Below the pieces are notes generated by a model. The model had not been told where the DNA came from. It was given only the letters and a program-made list of their open reading frames with translations, and made no database searches. The translations under genes were made by a program, and so were the position numbers. Positions 29,459 through 40,712 of a DNA stretch of 64,000 nt are shown one piece after another (the first letter of the stretch is position 1; the number at the start of each line of letters is the position of its first letter). Source of the stretch: Albimonas pacifica (lineage in GTDB: Bacteria; Pseudomonadota; Alphaproteobacteria; Rhodobacterales; Rhodobacteraceae). Location of the stretch: the NCBI RefSeq assembly GCF_900113695.1, contig NZ_FOQH01000004.1, forward strand, positions 496,001 through 560,000, read 5' to 3'.

Positions 29459-29824
29459 ATGACCGAACCGAAGTCCGTGATCCGCAACATCGCCGAGGAG
29501 CCGTGGCAGGAGTTCCCCGACCATTTCGGCGGGGCGCTGTCGAAGGCGCTGGTGCACCCGACCACCACCGGCGCGCAGAAGATCGACTATCGCATCTCCA
29601 CCTACCAGCCGATGGCCTACGTGAAGCGCCACGTCCACAAGGTTCAGGAGCAGGTCTACCACGTGCTGGACGGCGAGGGGCTGATGGAGATCGACGGCGT
29701 CACCCGCGTGGTGCGCAAGCACGACGTCGTCTTCCTCGCGCCCGGGTCCTGGCACTCGATCCAGAACAGCGGTCTGGGCGACCTGACGTTCATCGTGGTA
29801 ACGACCCCCGTCACGGACGAATAG
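29459..29824 (+). CDS. Cupin-domain protein
   Basis: 121-residue single cupin. Motif 1 metal ligands are His58, His60 and Glu64 (KRHVHKVQEQVYHVL) and motif 2 is FLAPGSWHS (His99). Small cupins of this type can be dioxygenases, isomerases or binding proteins; none is indicated here. GGGAGGA lies 6 bp before the ATG. It is third in the operon behind the flavoprotein and ThDP enzyme, so it probably acts on the same compound. Cytoplasmic. Confidence 0.87.
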   Translation: MTEPKSVIRNIAEEPWQEFPDHFGGALSKALVHPTTTGAQKIDYRISTYQPMAYVKRHVHKVQEQVYHVLDGEGLMEIDGVTRVVRKHDVVFLAPGSWHSIQNSGLGDLTFIVVTTPVTDE

Positions 29825-29835
29825 GCGGAGGCGGG

Positions 29836-30633
29836 ATGGGCGGCGACATGGGCGGCGAGGACGGCAAGGCCCCGCGCGGCGGCGTCCAGTCGATCGAGCG
29901 CGCCGCGGCGCTGCTGGACGGGGTCGCCGCGGCAGGGCCGCGGGGCGCCTCGTTGAGCGCGCTCGCCGAGCGCACGGGCCTGAACGTCTCGACCGCCCAT
30001 CACCTTTGCCGGACGCTGGAGGCCGAGGGCTTCCTGGCCCGGGTCGGGGACAGCAAGCGCTACCGGATCGGCGGCCGGGTCTTCGCGCTGGCCGCCGGCG
30101 CCCTGGACGAGAGCGCGCTGCTGAGCCTGGGCACGCCGGTGCTGGAGCGGCTGAGCGCCGACACCGGCGAGGCGGCGCACCTGGCGGTGCGCTCCGGCGC
30201 CGACATCGTGCTGGTGGCGCGCACCGCGGCGACGGGGATGCTGCAGCTGTCGGAGCGGGCCGGCGTGATCCGCCCCGCCCATGCCACGGCCATCGGCAAG
30301 ATGCTGCTGGCGGCCTGCGCGCCCGAGGACCGGGCCCGGATCCTCGCCGGGCTCGACCTGCCGCGCTTCACCGAGGCGACGATCACCGACCGCGCCCGCC
30401 TGGCCGCCGAGCTGGAGACGGTCCGCGCCGAGGGCGTCGCCCACGACCGGCAGGAGCTGGACGCCGAGGTCCGCTGCGTCGCCGTCGCGGTGACCGATTT
30501 CGCCGGGCGGACGGCGGCGGCGATGGGCATCTCGGGGCCGGTCTGGCGGATGCAGGACGCGGCGCTGGAGGCCAAGATCGCCCGCCTGAAGAGCGCCGCC
30601 GCCGAGCTGTCGGAACGACTGGGCGCCCGCTAG
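29836..30633 (+). CDS. IclR-family transcriptional regulator
   Basis: 265 residues. The N-terminal winged helix-turn-helix (about residues 15-75) has VQSIERAAALLDGVA and GLNVSTAHHLCRTLEAEGFLAR. The IclR effector domain has RPAHATAIGKMLLAA and VAHDRQELDAEVRCVAVAV. GGAGG lies just before ATG 29836, 11 bp after the cupin stop, so it is cotranscribed with its likely targets. It converges on the LysR gene, 21 bp away. Probable local regulator of the flavoprotein-ThDP-cupin operon. Confidence 0.93.
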   Translation: MGGDMGGEDGKAPRGGVQSIERAAALLDGVAAAGPRGASLSALAERTGLNVSTAHHLCRTLEAEGFLARVGDSKRYRIGGRVFALAAGALDESALLSLGTPVLERLSADTGEAAHLAVRSGADIVLVARTAATGMLQLSERAGVIRPAHATAIGKMLLAACAPEDRARILAGLDLPRFTEATITDRARLAAELETVRAEGVAHDRQELDAEVRCVAVAVTDFAGRTAAAMGISGPVWRMQDAALEAKIARLKSAAAELSERLGAR

Positions 30634-30654
30634 GGCGTCGTCCGCCCGGGGCGT

Positions 30655-31641
30655 TCAGGCCACCCGGACGTCGGCCGGCCGCGGCGGGCGGGCGGGGCGC
30701 GCGCCCGGCGCAGGCTCGAATCCCTGCCAGCGCGCGTCGCGGATCAGGGCGTTCACCGTCTCGCGCACCTCCTCGCCGATGATGGCGGCGGCGGGCGACA
30801 GATGCTCGGCCGGCAGGGAATAGAGGAAGTTCGAGCGCCGCATCTGCGCGTCGGAGATGCGCAGCCAGCGCCAGTCCCGCTCCTGCCCGCGCTGCTGCAT
30901 GATCGCGCCCATCGGCTTGATCGTGGCCCCGATCCCCTCCTGAACGCAGTTCATCAGCAGGGACAGGCTGTCGATCTCGGCCACCACGTTCATGCTCAGC
31001 GCCCGGCTCTCGAACTCGATCGCCACCCGCTTGCGCAGTCCGTGCACCGAGGTCGGCATGATCAGCGGAAAGCGGGAGACCTCCTCGATCGTCAGGGTCT
31101 CGCGCCCCGGGGGAACGAGGTCGCCGTCGGCGGCGACGATCACGAACAGCTCCTCGACCATCAGCGGCGAGACCGCGAACTCCGAGGACAGGTCGGCCGA
31201 GAACAGCACCGCAAGGTCCAGCTGGCGCTGGCGGATCATCTGGTCGATATGGCCGCTCATCGCCTCGACCACGTTGAGCAGGATGCCGGGGAACCGCGCC
31301 CGCACCCGCTGCACCAGCGGCAGGCCGATCGAGGCGACCGTGGTCGCAGGCAGGCCGATGGTGACCACCCCCTTCACCGCCCCGTCCGGGGCCTGGGCGA
31401 TCATCAGCGCCTGCTCCATCTGCCGGATCAGCAGGCGGGCGTGGTGATACAGCGCCAGCCCGTTCTCGGTCGGCGTCACGCCCTTGGTGGAGCGCACCAG
31501 CAGCGCCCGCCCCACCTGGTCCTCGAGCTTGGCGACCTGCTGGCTCAGCGCCGGCTGGGCGACATGCAGCGCGCGGCTGGCGCGCGACAGGCTGCCGTCC
31601 TCGACGATCTGCACGAAATACTTCAGCGCCCGGATGTCCAT
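30655..31641 (-). CDS. LysR-family regulator, Nac/CatM-like
   Basis: 328-residue LysR-type regulator. The N-terminal winged helix has MDIRALKYFVQIVEDGSLSR and VAQPALSQQVAKLEDQ. The effector domain has VTIGLPATTVASIGLPL and ends RRSNFLYSLPAEHLSPAAA, a block common in Nac-like and aromatic-pathway LysR proteins. GGGAGGA precedes ATG 31641. It is divergent from the branched-chain-type ABC operon, with a perfect ATAAGC-CCA-GCTTAT dyad between them, so it probably controls that operon and itself. Confidence 0.93.
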   Translation of the reverse strand: MDIRALKYFVQIVEDGSLSRASRALHVAQPALSQQVAKLEDQVGRALLVRSTKGVTPTENGLALYHHARLLIRQMEQALMIAQAPDGAVKGVVTIGLPATTVASIGLPLVQRVRARFPGILLNVVEAMSGHIDQMIRQRQLDLAVLFSADLSSEFAVSPLMVEELFVIVAADGDLVPPGRETLTIEEVSRFPLIMPTSVHGLRKRVAIEFESRALSMNVVAEIDSLSLLMNCVQEGIGATIKPMGAIMQQRGQERDWRWLRISDAQMRRSNFLYSLPAEHLSPAAAIIGEEVRETVNALIRDARWQGFEPAPGARPARPPRPADVRVA

Positions 31642-31701
31642 CGCGCCGTCCTCCCCTGTTTTGGACAGGGTCGGCGCGAAATCCTCTCGCGTAAAGGCGC
31701 T

Positions 31702-31716
31702 ATAAGCCCAGCTTAT
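31702..31716. promoter_or_regulatory. Perfect dyad ATAAGC-CCA-GCTTAT, candidate LysR box
   Basis: Lies in the 210-bp divergent region between the LysR gene and the ABC operon and fits the LysR pattern of a T-N11-A palindrome (ATAAG-N5-CTTAT). Its right half continues as CTTATGCCGG, a string also seen at 45313. Confidence 0.6.
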
Positions 31717-31851
31717 GCCGGATGACGGAATTCGGTATTTTTGCCCGTCGACGATCCCGCCTAGCGTCACGGAAGCGGGAGATCAGAACGCGACGCGCCC
31801 CGGTCACGGCGGCGACGCGCGCGGCTCCCGACGCAAAGGGAGGAACGACCG

Positions 31852-33117
31852 ATGTCCAACGACAGGACGGTCCCGGCGCGCGCCGCCGGGACGCTCTCGA
31901 GACGTGCCGCGTTGAAGCTGGGGGCGGCGGCGGGCGTCGCCTCGCTGGGCGCGCCCGCGATCCTGCGCGCGCAGGGCGCCGGGCCGATCCGCATCGGCCA
32001 CCTGACGCCGATGACCGGCTTCCTGGGCACGCTCGGCCAATGGGCGGTCGAGGGGATCCAGATGGCGGCCGAGGAGATCAACGCCGCCGGCGGCGTGAAC
32101 GGACGCATGATCGAGGTGACCTCGGAGGACTCGATCAACCCCGAGAACGCCTCGACCAAGGCCCAGCGGATGCTGGAGCGCGACGGCATGGATTTCCTGA
32201 TGGGGGAGATCAGCTCGGCCTCCGCCCTGGCGATCTCGGAGGTGGCGACGCGCAACAAGCGGCTGTTCATGGCGCTGGGCCCACGGTCGGACGTGCTGCG
32301 GGGCGGGCGATGCTCGCGCTACATGTTCTGCACGGACATCCCCAATACGGTGATGGTCAACGCGGTGGGCAGCGCGCTGAAGCGCGACGGGATGGTGGAG
32401 AACAAGACGTTCTTCACGCTGACCGCCGACTACATCTTCGGCCATGACCTGCTGAAGGCGGCGAAGGCCTTCTTCGACGCAAACGGGGGCGAGCTGATCG
32501 GGGACGAGCTGATCGCGACCGACGTCACCGACTTCTCGGCCTTCATCCTCAAGATCCGGCAGGCGCGCCCCGACGTGGTGTGCCTGAACCTCGCCGGCAA
32601 CCAGGTGACCAACTTCGTCAAGCAGTACGCCGAGTTCGGGCTGCCCTATCCCACCGTGGGCTTCAACCTGAACACCGCCGACGCCTGGGCGGCCGGCGCG
32701 GGCAACCTGACGGGGACCTGGCCGACGGTCTGGTATCACACGCTGGACACCCCCGGATCGCAGAAGTTCGTCGCCGATTTCCAGGCGAAGTACGGGAAGA
32801 TCCCCGAGAACCACGCCTGGATCGAATACATCGCCCTCAAGATCGCCGCGGCCGGCCTGGCCGAGACCGGCGGGGCCGACAGCGACGCCCTGGTCGAGTT
32901 CTTCGAGACCGAGGCCGAGTTCGACATCCTCAAGGCCCGCAAGGCGTATTTCCGCAAGGGCGATCACCAGCTGATCCAGGAGGCCTACCCGTTCTCGGTC
33001 AAGGAGACGGGCAGCTACTCGGACGTCCACGAGATGATGGCGCTGGGGCCGGCGGTGCCGGGCGCGGACCAGGATCTGACGGCGATCTACCCCACGGGCG
33101 CGGAGTGCACGCTCTGA
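31852..33117 (+). CDS. Branched-chain amino acid-type ABC transporter substrate-binding protein (Tat-exported)
   Basis: 421-residue type I periplasmic binding protein of the LivK/Peripla_BP_6 class. A Tat leader has the twin Arg in LSRRAALKLGAAAG and is cleaved near ILRAQGA. The mature protein starts IRIGHLTPMTGFLGTLG and contains GVNGRMIEVTSEDS and LTADYIFGHDL. In catabolic clusters this class often binds aromatic acids or amides rather than leucine. It is first in the ABC operon; a pair of hairpins separates it from the permease genes, fitting higher expression of the binding protein. Confidence 0.93.
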   Translation: MSNDRTVPARAAGTLSRRAALKLGAAAGVASLGAPAILRAQGAGPIRIGHLTPMTGFLGTLGQWAVEGIQMAAEEINAAGGVNGRMIEVTSEDSINPENASTKAQRMLERDGMDFLMGEISSASALAISEVATRNKRLFMALGPRSDVLRGGRCSRYMFCTDIPNTVMVNAVGSALKRDGMVENKTFFTLTADYIFGHDLLKAAKAFFDANGGELIGDELIATDVTDFSAFILKIRQARPDVVCLNLAGNQVTNFVKQYAEFGLPYPTVGFNLNTADAWAAGAGNLTGTWPTVWYHTLDTPGSQKFVADFQAKYGKIPENHAWIEYIALKIAAAGLAETGGADSDALVEFFETEAEFDILKARKAYFRKGDHQLIQEAYPFSVKETGSYSDVHEMMALGPAVPGADQDLTAIYPTGAECTL

Positions 33118-33128
33118 GCTGAAAGGAC

Positions 33129-33187
33129 GGCGCGCGGTCGTCTCCCGCGCGCCGATCCGCCTCCGGGACGGCCATGCGCCGTCCCGG
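33129..33187 (+). terminator. Tandem hairpins between binding-protein and permease genes
   Basis: Two perfect stems follow the binding-protein stop: a 9-bp stem (33129-33137 with 33145-33153) and a 10-bp stem (33163-33172 with 33178-33187, loop CATGC). No T-run follows, so they look like mRNA 3'-stabilising or attenuating structures rather than full terminators. Confidence 0.6.
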
Positions 33188-33230
33188 TTCCTCGGGGCGG
33201 GGCGCGCGGCGCCCCTGACGGGAACTCGGC

Positions 33231-34109
33231 ATGGAATGGGTCTTTCTGCTCGAGCAGGTCGTGAACGGCCTGGTCCTGGGCGGCTACTACCTTCTGATCG
33301 CGCTGGGCCTGTCGCTGATCTTCAGCGTGGGCGGCATCGTGAACCTCAGCCACGGGGCGTTCTACGCGCTGGGGGCCTACCTGGCGGTCAGCCTCGGCCC
33401 GCACCTGGGCTTCCTGGGTGCGGCGGCGATCTCTCCGGTGATGGTGGCGATCCTGGGCATCGCCTTCGAACGCTTCGTGCTGCGCCGCTTCTACCGCGAG
33501 GATCCGATCCTCAGCCTGCTGGTGACCTTCGGGCTGGCCATGGTGGCCGAGCAGGCGATCCGGATGATCTGGGGCGCGGCGCCGCTGCCCGCCAGCCTGC
33601 CGCAGGCGGTGCGCGGGCCGGTGATCCTGGGGGACCTGCTGTTCTCGAAGTACCGGCTGATGATGCTGGGGGTGGTCGTCTGCGTGCTGGCCGGGCTGTG
33701 GCTGCTGCTGAACCGCACCAGCTTCGGCCGCGTGGTCCGCGCCGGCATCCAGGAGCCGGACATGGTCGCGGCCCTGGGCATCCGCCTTCAGCCCTACATG
33801 ACCGCGGTGGTGATGCTGGGCGTGGGGCTGGCCGCGCTGGGCGGCGCGCTGTTCGCCCCGATCACCACCGTCCACCCCGCCATGGGGGCCGAGATCATCA
33901 CCATCGCCTTCGTCGTCGTGATCATCGGCGGCCTCGGGAGCTTCTGGGGCGTCGTCTGCGCCGCCCTTCTGGTGGGCGTGGTGCGCGGGATCACCGTCCA
34001 TTTCCTCCCGTCGGCCTCCGAGGCGTCGATGTACGTGCTGATGTTCCTCGTCCTGCTGCTTCGCCCGCGCGGCCTGCTGGGCGAGCCGATCCAGAAATTC
34101 GAGCGGTGA
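33231..34109 (+). CDS. ABC transporter permease, LivH family
   Basis: 292-residue integral membrane permease with about eight helices. LivH-class blocks are VNGLVLGGYYLLIALGLSLI, GGIVNLSHGAFYALGAYLA and FVVVIIGGLGSFWGVVCAAL; ITTVHPAMGAEI precedes the last. It is the first inner-membrane component of the five-domain importer and would pair with the LivM domain encoded next. Its TGA overlaps an in-frame GTG of the fusion gene (GTGA at 34106-34109), suggesting coupling. Confidence 0.94.
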   Translation: MEWVFLLEQVVNGLVLGGYYLLIALGLSLIFSVGGIVNLSHGAFYALGAYLAVSLGPHLGFLGAAAISPVMVAILGIAFERFVLRRFYREDPILSLLVTFGLAMVAEQAIRMIWGAAPLPASLPQAVRGPVILGDLLFSKYRLMMLGVVVCVLAGLWLLLNRTSFGRVVRAGIQEPDMVAALGIRLQPYMTAVVMLGVGLAALGGALFAPITTVHPAMGAEIITIAFVVVIIGGLGSFWGVVCAALLVGVVRGITVHFLPSASEASMYVLMFLVLLLRPRGLLGEPIQKFER

Positions 34110-34114
34110 GCCGG

Positions 34115-36658
<2,544 letters not shown>

Positions 36659-36671
36659 CGGAGGACCGGCG

Positions 36672-38132
36672 ATGACCCACGATGACATGACCGCGGGGGC
36701 CGAACTGCGCCGCGACCTGACCCCCACCCTGCTGATCGGGGGCGAACCCGAGATGGGCGAGGGCCGCGCCGCCCCGCTGCTCGACCGCTACACCGGCGCG
36801 CCCATCGCGGATCTCGTCGCCGCCACGCCGGCGCAGGCCGCCCGCATGGTCGACGCCGCCTGGGCCGCCTTCCGCCGCGGCGCGCCGGGCCCGTGGGATC
36901 GAGGCGCGATCCTCGATCGCGCCGCCCTGCAGGTGGAGGCGGCGCGCGGAGATTTCATCGCGATCATGCAGGCCGAGGCCGGTTTCACCGCCGCCGACGC
37001 AGGCGGCGAGGTCACGCGCTGCGTGCAGACGCTGCGCCTGTCGGCGGAGGAGGCGCGGCGTCTCTCGGGCGACGTGATCCCGCTGGAGGGCGCGCCCGGA
37101 CAGGCCGGGCGCACCGCCTTCACCCTGCGGGTTCCGCTGGGCCCGGTGCTGGCGATCACGCCCTTCAACTCGCCCCTCAACACCGTGTGCCACAAGATCG
37201 CGCCCGCCTTCGCCGCCGGCAATCCCGCGATCCTGAAGCCCGCCTCGGCCACGCCGGCCACCGCCTGCCTGCTGGCCCGGATCCTGGTCGGCGCCGGCCT
37301 GCCTGAGGGGTTCCTCTCGGTGCTGCTGGGCGGCCCGGCCGAGGCCGGTCTGGCAATGGCCGATCCGCGCGTCCGCTTCATCGCCTTCACCGGCTCGACC
37401 GAGGCCGGCCGCGCCATCCAGACCCAGGCCGGCCTGCGCCGCACGCAGATGGAGCTCGGCTCCATCGCCTTCACGATCCTCGCCGCGGACGCCGACCTCG
37501 ACCGCGCCCTGCCCAAGATCGTGGGCGCCGGCTATCGCAAGGCGGGGCAGGTCTGCACCTCGGTCCAGATCGTGCTGGCCCACGAGAGCCTGCGCGCCGA
37601 GGCCGCCGCACGGCTGGCCGAGCTGGTCGCGGCCCTGCCCTACGGCGACCCGCGGGCCGAGGGGACCGTCACCGGCCCGATGATCTCGCGCCCGGAGGCC
37701 GAGCGGGTCGAGCGCTGGATCGCCGAGGCCGAGGCCGCGGGCGCGGTTCGTCTCGCCGGCGGCGGCCGCGAGGGCGCCGTGGTCGCGCCGACGCTGCTCG
37801 ACGGGATCACGCCCGCGATGAAGGCGGGCTGCGAGGAGCTGTTCGGCCCCGTGGTCGGCGTCGCCCCCTTCGCCACGCTGGACGAGGCGATCGCCCGGGT
37901 GAACGCCACGCCCTACGGGCTGGCCACCGGCGCCTTCACCAACCGGCTCGACGACGCCTTCGCGCTGGCCCGGCGCCTGGAGGTCGGGGGCGTGCACATC
38001 AACGAGACCTCGTCGTCGCGCGTCGACCTGATGCCCTACGGCGGATCGAAGGACAGCGGCTTCGGCCGCGAGGGCCCGCATTACGCGGTCCGCGAGATGA
38101 CCGAGGAACGGATCCTGACCCTGACCGCATGA
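36672..38132 (+). CDS. Aldehyde dehydrogenase family protein
   Basis: 486-residue NAD(P)-dependent aldehyde dehydrogenase. The substrate-side block is VLAITPFNSPLNTVCHKIAPA, cofactor binding is FTGSTEAGRAIQ, the general base is Glu in QMELGS and the catalytic Cys is in AGQVCTS. The C-terminal block is MPYGGSKDSGFGREG. This motif set is close to aromatic and semialdehyde dehydrogenases. GGAGG lies 8 bp before ATG 36672, only 13 bp after the ABC fusion gene. It may oxidise an aldehyde made from the imported compound, perhaps by the ThDP enzyme; that is inference. Confidence 0.93.
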   Translation: MTHDDMTAGAELRRDLTPTLLIGGEPEMGEGRAAPLLDRYTGAPIADLVAATPAQAARMVDAAWAAFRRGAPGPWDRGAILDRAALQVEAARGDFIAIMQAEAGFTAADAGGEVTRCVQTLRLSAEEARRLSGDVIPLEGAPGQAGRTAFTLRVPLGPVLAITPFNSPLNTVCHKIAPAFAAGNPAILKPASATPATACLLARILVGAGLPEGFLSVLLGGPAEAGLAMADPRVRFIAFTGSTEAGRAIQTQAGLRRTQMELGSIAFTILAADADLDRALPKIVGAGYRKAGQVCTSVQIVLAHESLRAEAAARLAELVAALPYGDPRAEGTVTGPMISRPEAERVERWIAEAEAAGAVRLAGGGREGAVVAPTLLDGITPAMKAGCEELFGPVVGVAPFATLDEAIARVNATPYGLATGAFTNRLDDAFALARRLEVGGVHINETSSSRVDLMPYGGSKDSGFGREGPHYAVREMTEERILTLTA

Positions 38133-38169
38133 GCGGCGACGGGCGACAGGACGGACGACAGGAGGCGAC

Positions 38170-38880
38170 ATGAGCGGCAGGACGGCGATCGTGTTCGGAG
38201 GCTCGCGCGGGATCGGCGCGGCCATCGTGAAGGCGCTGGCGGCGGACGGCTGGACCGTGGGCGGCACCCACCAGGGCGCGTCGCCGGGCGAGGCGGGCGC
38301 CGGGGGCCTCGCGCTCCGCTGCGACATCCGCGAGGCGGCGCAGGTCGAGGCGGTCTTCGCGCGCGTCGCCGCCGAGACGGGCGGCGCGCCTGCCTGCATC
38401 GTGGCGAACGCCGGAATCAACGTGCCGCCCGGCCCGGTCTCGGCCTTCGATCCCGACAGCTTCCGCAAGCTGGTCGAGACCAACATCGTCGGCGCCTTCA
38501 ACGTGCTTCAGCACGCGGCGAGGAACGTGATGGACGGCGGCTCGATCATCGGGCTGACCACCTCGATGGTGCGGGTCGCCGTGCCCGGCGGCGGGCCCTA
38601 CACCGCCTCGAAGGCGGCGGTCGAAAGCCTGCTGCGCTCGATGCAGAAGGAGCTGGCGCCGCGCGGCGTGCGGGTCAACGGCGTGGCGCCCGGTCCGGTC
38701 GACACGGACCTGTTCCGCGCCGGCAAGGACGAGGCGGCCGTCGCCCGCTCGGCCGGGATGAGCCCGTTCAACCGCGTCGGCCGCCCCGACGAGGTCGCTG
38801 CCGTGGTCCGCTTCCTCGCGTCGGGGGAGGCGAGCTGGGTTGCGGGCCAGATCGTGCAGCCGAACGGCGCGATGGTCTGA
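38170..38880 (+). CDS. Short-chain dehydrogenase/reductase
   Basis: 236-residue classical SDR. The cofactor motif is GGSRGIG (residues 11-17), the structural motif NAGIN, the catalytic Ser in GLTTSMV, and Tyr-Lys in YTASK. The C-terminal WVAGQIVQPNG replaces the usual DGG ending. AGGAGG precedes ATG 38170. It is last in the ABC-ALDH-SDR operon, 37 bp after the ALDH, and is followed by a strong hairpin. Oxidises or reduces an alcohol/ketone of unknown identity. Confidence 0.93.
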   Translation: MSGRTAIVFGGSRGIGAAIVKALAADGWTVGGTHQGASPGEAGAGGLALRCDIREAAQVEAVFARVAAETGGAPACIVANAGINVPPGPVSAFDPDSFRKLVETNIVGAFNVLQHAARNVMDGGSIIGLTTSMVRVAVPGGGPYTASKAAVESLLRSMQKELAPRGVRVNGVAPGPVDTDLFRAGKDEAAVARSAGMSPFNRVGRPDEVAAVVRFLASGEASWVAGQIVQPNGAMV

Positions 38881-38894
38881 CCCCGATCCGCGTC

Positions 38895-38946
38895 GCCGGG
38901 GCGCGGCAGTCCGGGGCGCCCGCGCTCCGGCCTGCCGCGCCCCGGC
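38895..38946. terminator. 15-bp perfect stem between convergent SDR and galD
   Basis: GCCGGGGCGCGGCAG (38895-38909) pairs perfectly with 38932-38946 around a 22-nt loop. It is placed between two convergent stops (38880 and 38951) and could stop transcription from both sides, though it lacks a T-run. Confidence 0.55.
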
Positions 38947-38950
38947 CGCG

Positions 38951-40033
38951 TCACCGCTCCGGCGCCGGAAACACCCGTCCGTCGAACAGTTTCCGCGCGG
39001 TCCGCAGCGTGCCTGCAGCCACCACGACGCCGTCGGCGTCCTGCTCGAGAAGCACCTCGGCGGCGCCCGAGGGATGCTCGATGGCGAAGCGCCCGTCGGA
39101 CGGCAGGCGCGCGACCGATGCGGCGGGCGACCCCGGCAGGGTGCAGGCGGTCGCCACGCTGACCGCGGCGAAGACGCCGATCGAGGCGTGGCACCGATGC
39201 GGGATGAAGCTGCGGGTCGACGCGGCGCCGCCCGCGGCGGGCGGCGAGACCAGGGTCATCTTGGGGACCGACTTCTCTGTCACGTCGCCCAGGTTCATCA
39301 GCGGTCCGGCGGCGAGGCGGATGCGTTCGAGCCGGGCCTTGAGCTCGGTCATCGCCTCCATCTCCTCGCGCGTTTCGGTCCCCGCGACGCCGAGGTCCGC
39401 GGCCCGCATCACCACGCAGGGCATGCCGTTGTCGATCAGGGTGCACTCGATCCCGTCGATCACGTCCACCGGGTTTCCAGTCGGCAGCAGGGCGCCGCAC
39501 ATCGACCCGGCGATGCCGGTGAACATCAGCGGGACGGCGGCGTGGGCGCCCGGCACGCCGTCGATGGAGGCGGCGCCGCGATAGCCGACCCGGCCGCCCG
39601 GCGTGGCGATCCTGGCCACCGCCACCTCGCGGGTGTTGAGCATGTGGATGCGCACCGGCGTCTCGTCGCCCTGAGCGGCGAGCAGGCCGCGCTCGATCGC
39701 GGCGGGGCCGACGCCGGCCAGGATGTTCCCGCACCCCTGCGCGTCGGAAACCAGCGCCTGGTCCACGAAGACCTGCAGGAACAGGTAGTCGACGTCGGCG
39801 TCCTCGCGCGAAGGCGGGGACAGGATCGCGACCTTGGAGGTCAATGGATCCGCCCCGCCGATCCCGTCGATCTGCCGCGGATCGGGCGAGCCCATGATCC
39901 GCAGCAGCAGCGCGTCGCGCGCGGCCGGGTCGGAGGGCAGGTCCGACGCCAGGAAATACGCGCCCTTCGAGGTCCCGCCCCGCATCCACAGGCAGGGGAT
40001 GCCGTCGATCTCGGGGTCGGGCGCCTCAGACAT
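38951..40033 (-). CDS. galD: 4-oxalomesaconate tautomerase (PrpF family)
   Basis: 360-residue PrpF-fold isomerase that interconverts keto/enol forms of 4-oxalomesaconate in gallate and protocatechuate 4,5-cleavage. It follows known GalD closely: [66 protein letters not shown] and [20 protein letters not shown]. Its start overlaps the galC stop region by 8 bp, so it is the last gene of the galB-doxX-dioxygenase-galC-galD operon. Length matches the family (about 360). Cytoplasmic. Confidence 0.95.
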   Translation of the reverse strand: MSEAPDPEIDGIPCLWMRGGTSKGAYFLASDLPSDPAARDALLLRIMGSPDPRQIDGIGGADPLTSKVAILSPPSREDADVDYLFLQVFVDQALVSDAQGCGNILAGVGPAAIERGLLAAQGDETPVRIHMLNTREVAVARIATPGGRVGYRGAASIDGVPGAHAAVPLMFTGIAGSMCGALLPTGNPVDVIDGIECTLIDNGMPCVVMRAADLGVAGTETREEMEAMTELKARLERIRLAAGPLMNLGDVTEKSVPKMTLVSPPAAGGAASTRSFIPHRCHASIGVFAAVSVATACTLPGSPAASVARLPSDGRFAIEHPSGAAEVLLEQDADGVVVAAGTLRTARKLFDGRVFPAPER

Positions 40034-40712
40034 ATTTCAGGCCCTTCTCCGCCAGCCGCGGCCGCATGTCGTAGAGGTCGAGCCCCAGCGTCCCCGCCGC
40101 CAGCTTCGCGCGCTTGGTCTCCTCGTTCGCCAGCCGCGCCTGCGCCTTGGCAAGCACCGCCTCGGCGTCGGCGCGGCGGACCACGCAGACCCCGTCGTCG
40201 TCGGCCACGATCACGTCGCCCGCCTCGATCGCCTGGCCGGCGACCACGACGGGCACGTTCACCGAGCCCAGCGTCTCCTTCACCGTGCCCTGCGCGCTGA
40301 TCGCCTTTGACCAGACCGGGAAGCCCATCGCGGTCAGGTCGCGCACGTCGCGCACGCCGGCCTCGATCACCAGCCCGCGGCAGCCCCGCGCCATGGCCGA
40401 AGTCGCCAGCAGGTCGCCGAAGTAGCCGTCGGTGCAGGGGCTGGTCGGGGCCAGCACCAGGATGTCGCCCTCCTTCAGCTGCTCGATGGCGACATGCACC
40501 ATCCAGTTGTCCCCCGGGGGCGCCGAGATCGTCACCGCCGAGCCTGCGATCTGCGCGCCCGCCCAGATCGGGCGCATGTGGGGGGCGAGGCAGCCGGTCC
40601 GCCCCTGCGCCTCGTGCACCGTGGCGACGCCGGCCTCGCCCAACGCCCGGATCGTGGCGGGATCCGCGCGCTCGACGTGCTGGACCACGACGTTCTGACC
40701 GATGGCGGACAT
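40026..40712 (-). CDS. galC: 4-carboxy-4-hydroxy-2-oxoadipate aldolase (RraA-like)
   Basis: 228-residue class II aldolase of the LigK/GalC type (RraA-like fold), cleaving 4-carboxy-4-hydroxy-2-oxoadipate to pyruvate and oxaloacetate with a divalent metal. Signature blocks are [57 protein letters not shown] and [20 protein letters not shown] 40712 shares a base with the dioxygenase stop (TGATG-type junction). The frame is open upstream but that is the dioxygenase shadow. It supplies the terminal step of the pathway shared with GalB and GalD. Confidence 0.95.
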   Translation of the reverse strand: MSAIGQNVVVQHVERADPATIRALGEAGVATVHEAQGRTGCLAPHMRPIWAGAQIAGSAVTISAPPGDNWMVHVAIEQLKEGDILVLAPTSPCTDGYFGDLLATSAMARGCRGLVIEAGVRDVRDLTAMGFPVWSKAISAQGTVKETLGSVNVPVVVAGQAIEAGDVIVADDDGVCVVRRADAEAVLAKAQARLANEETKRAKLAAGTLGLDLYDMRPRLAEKGLKYV

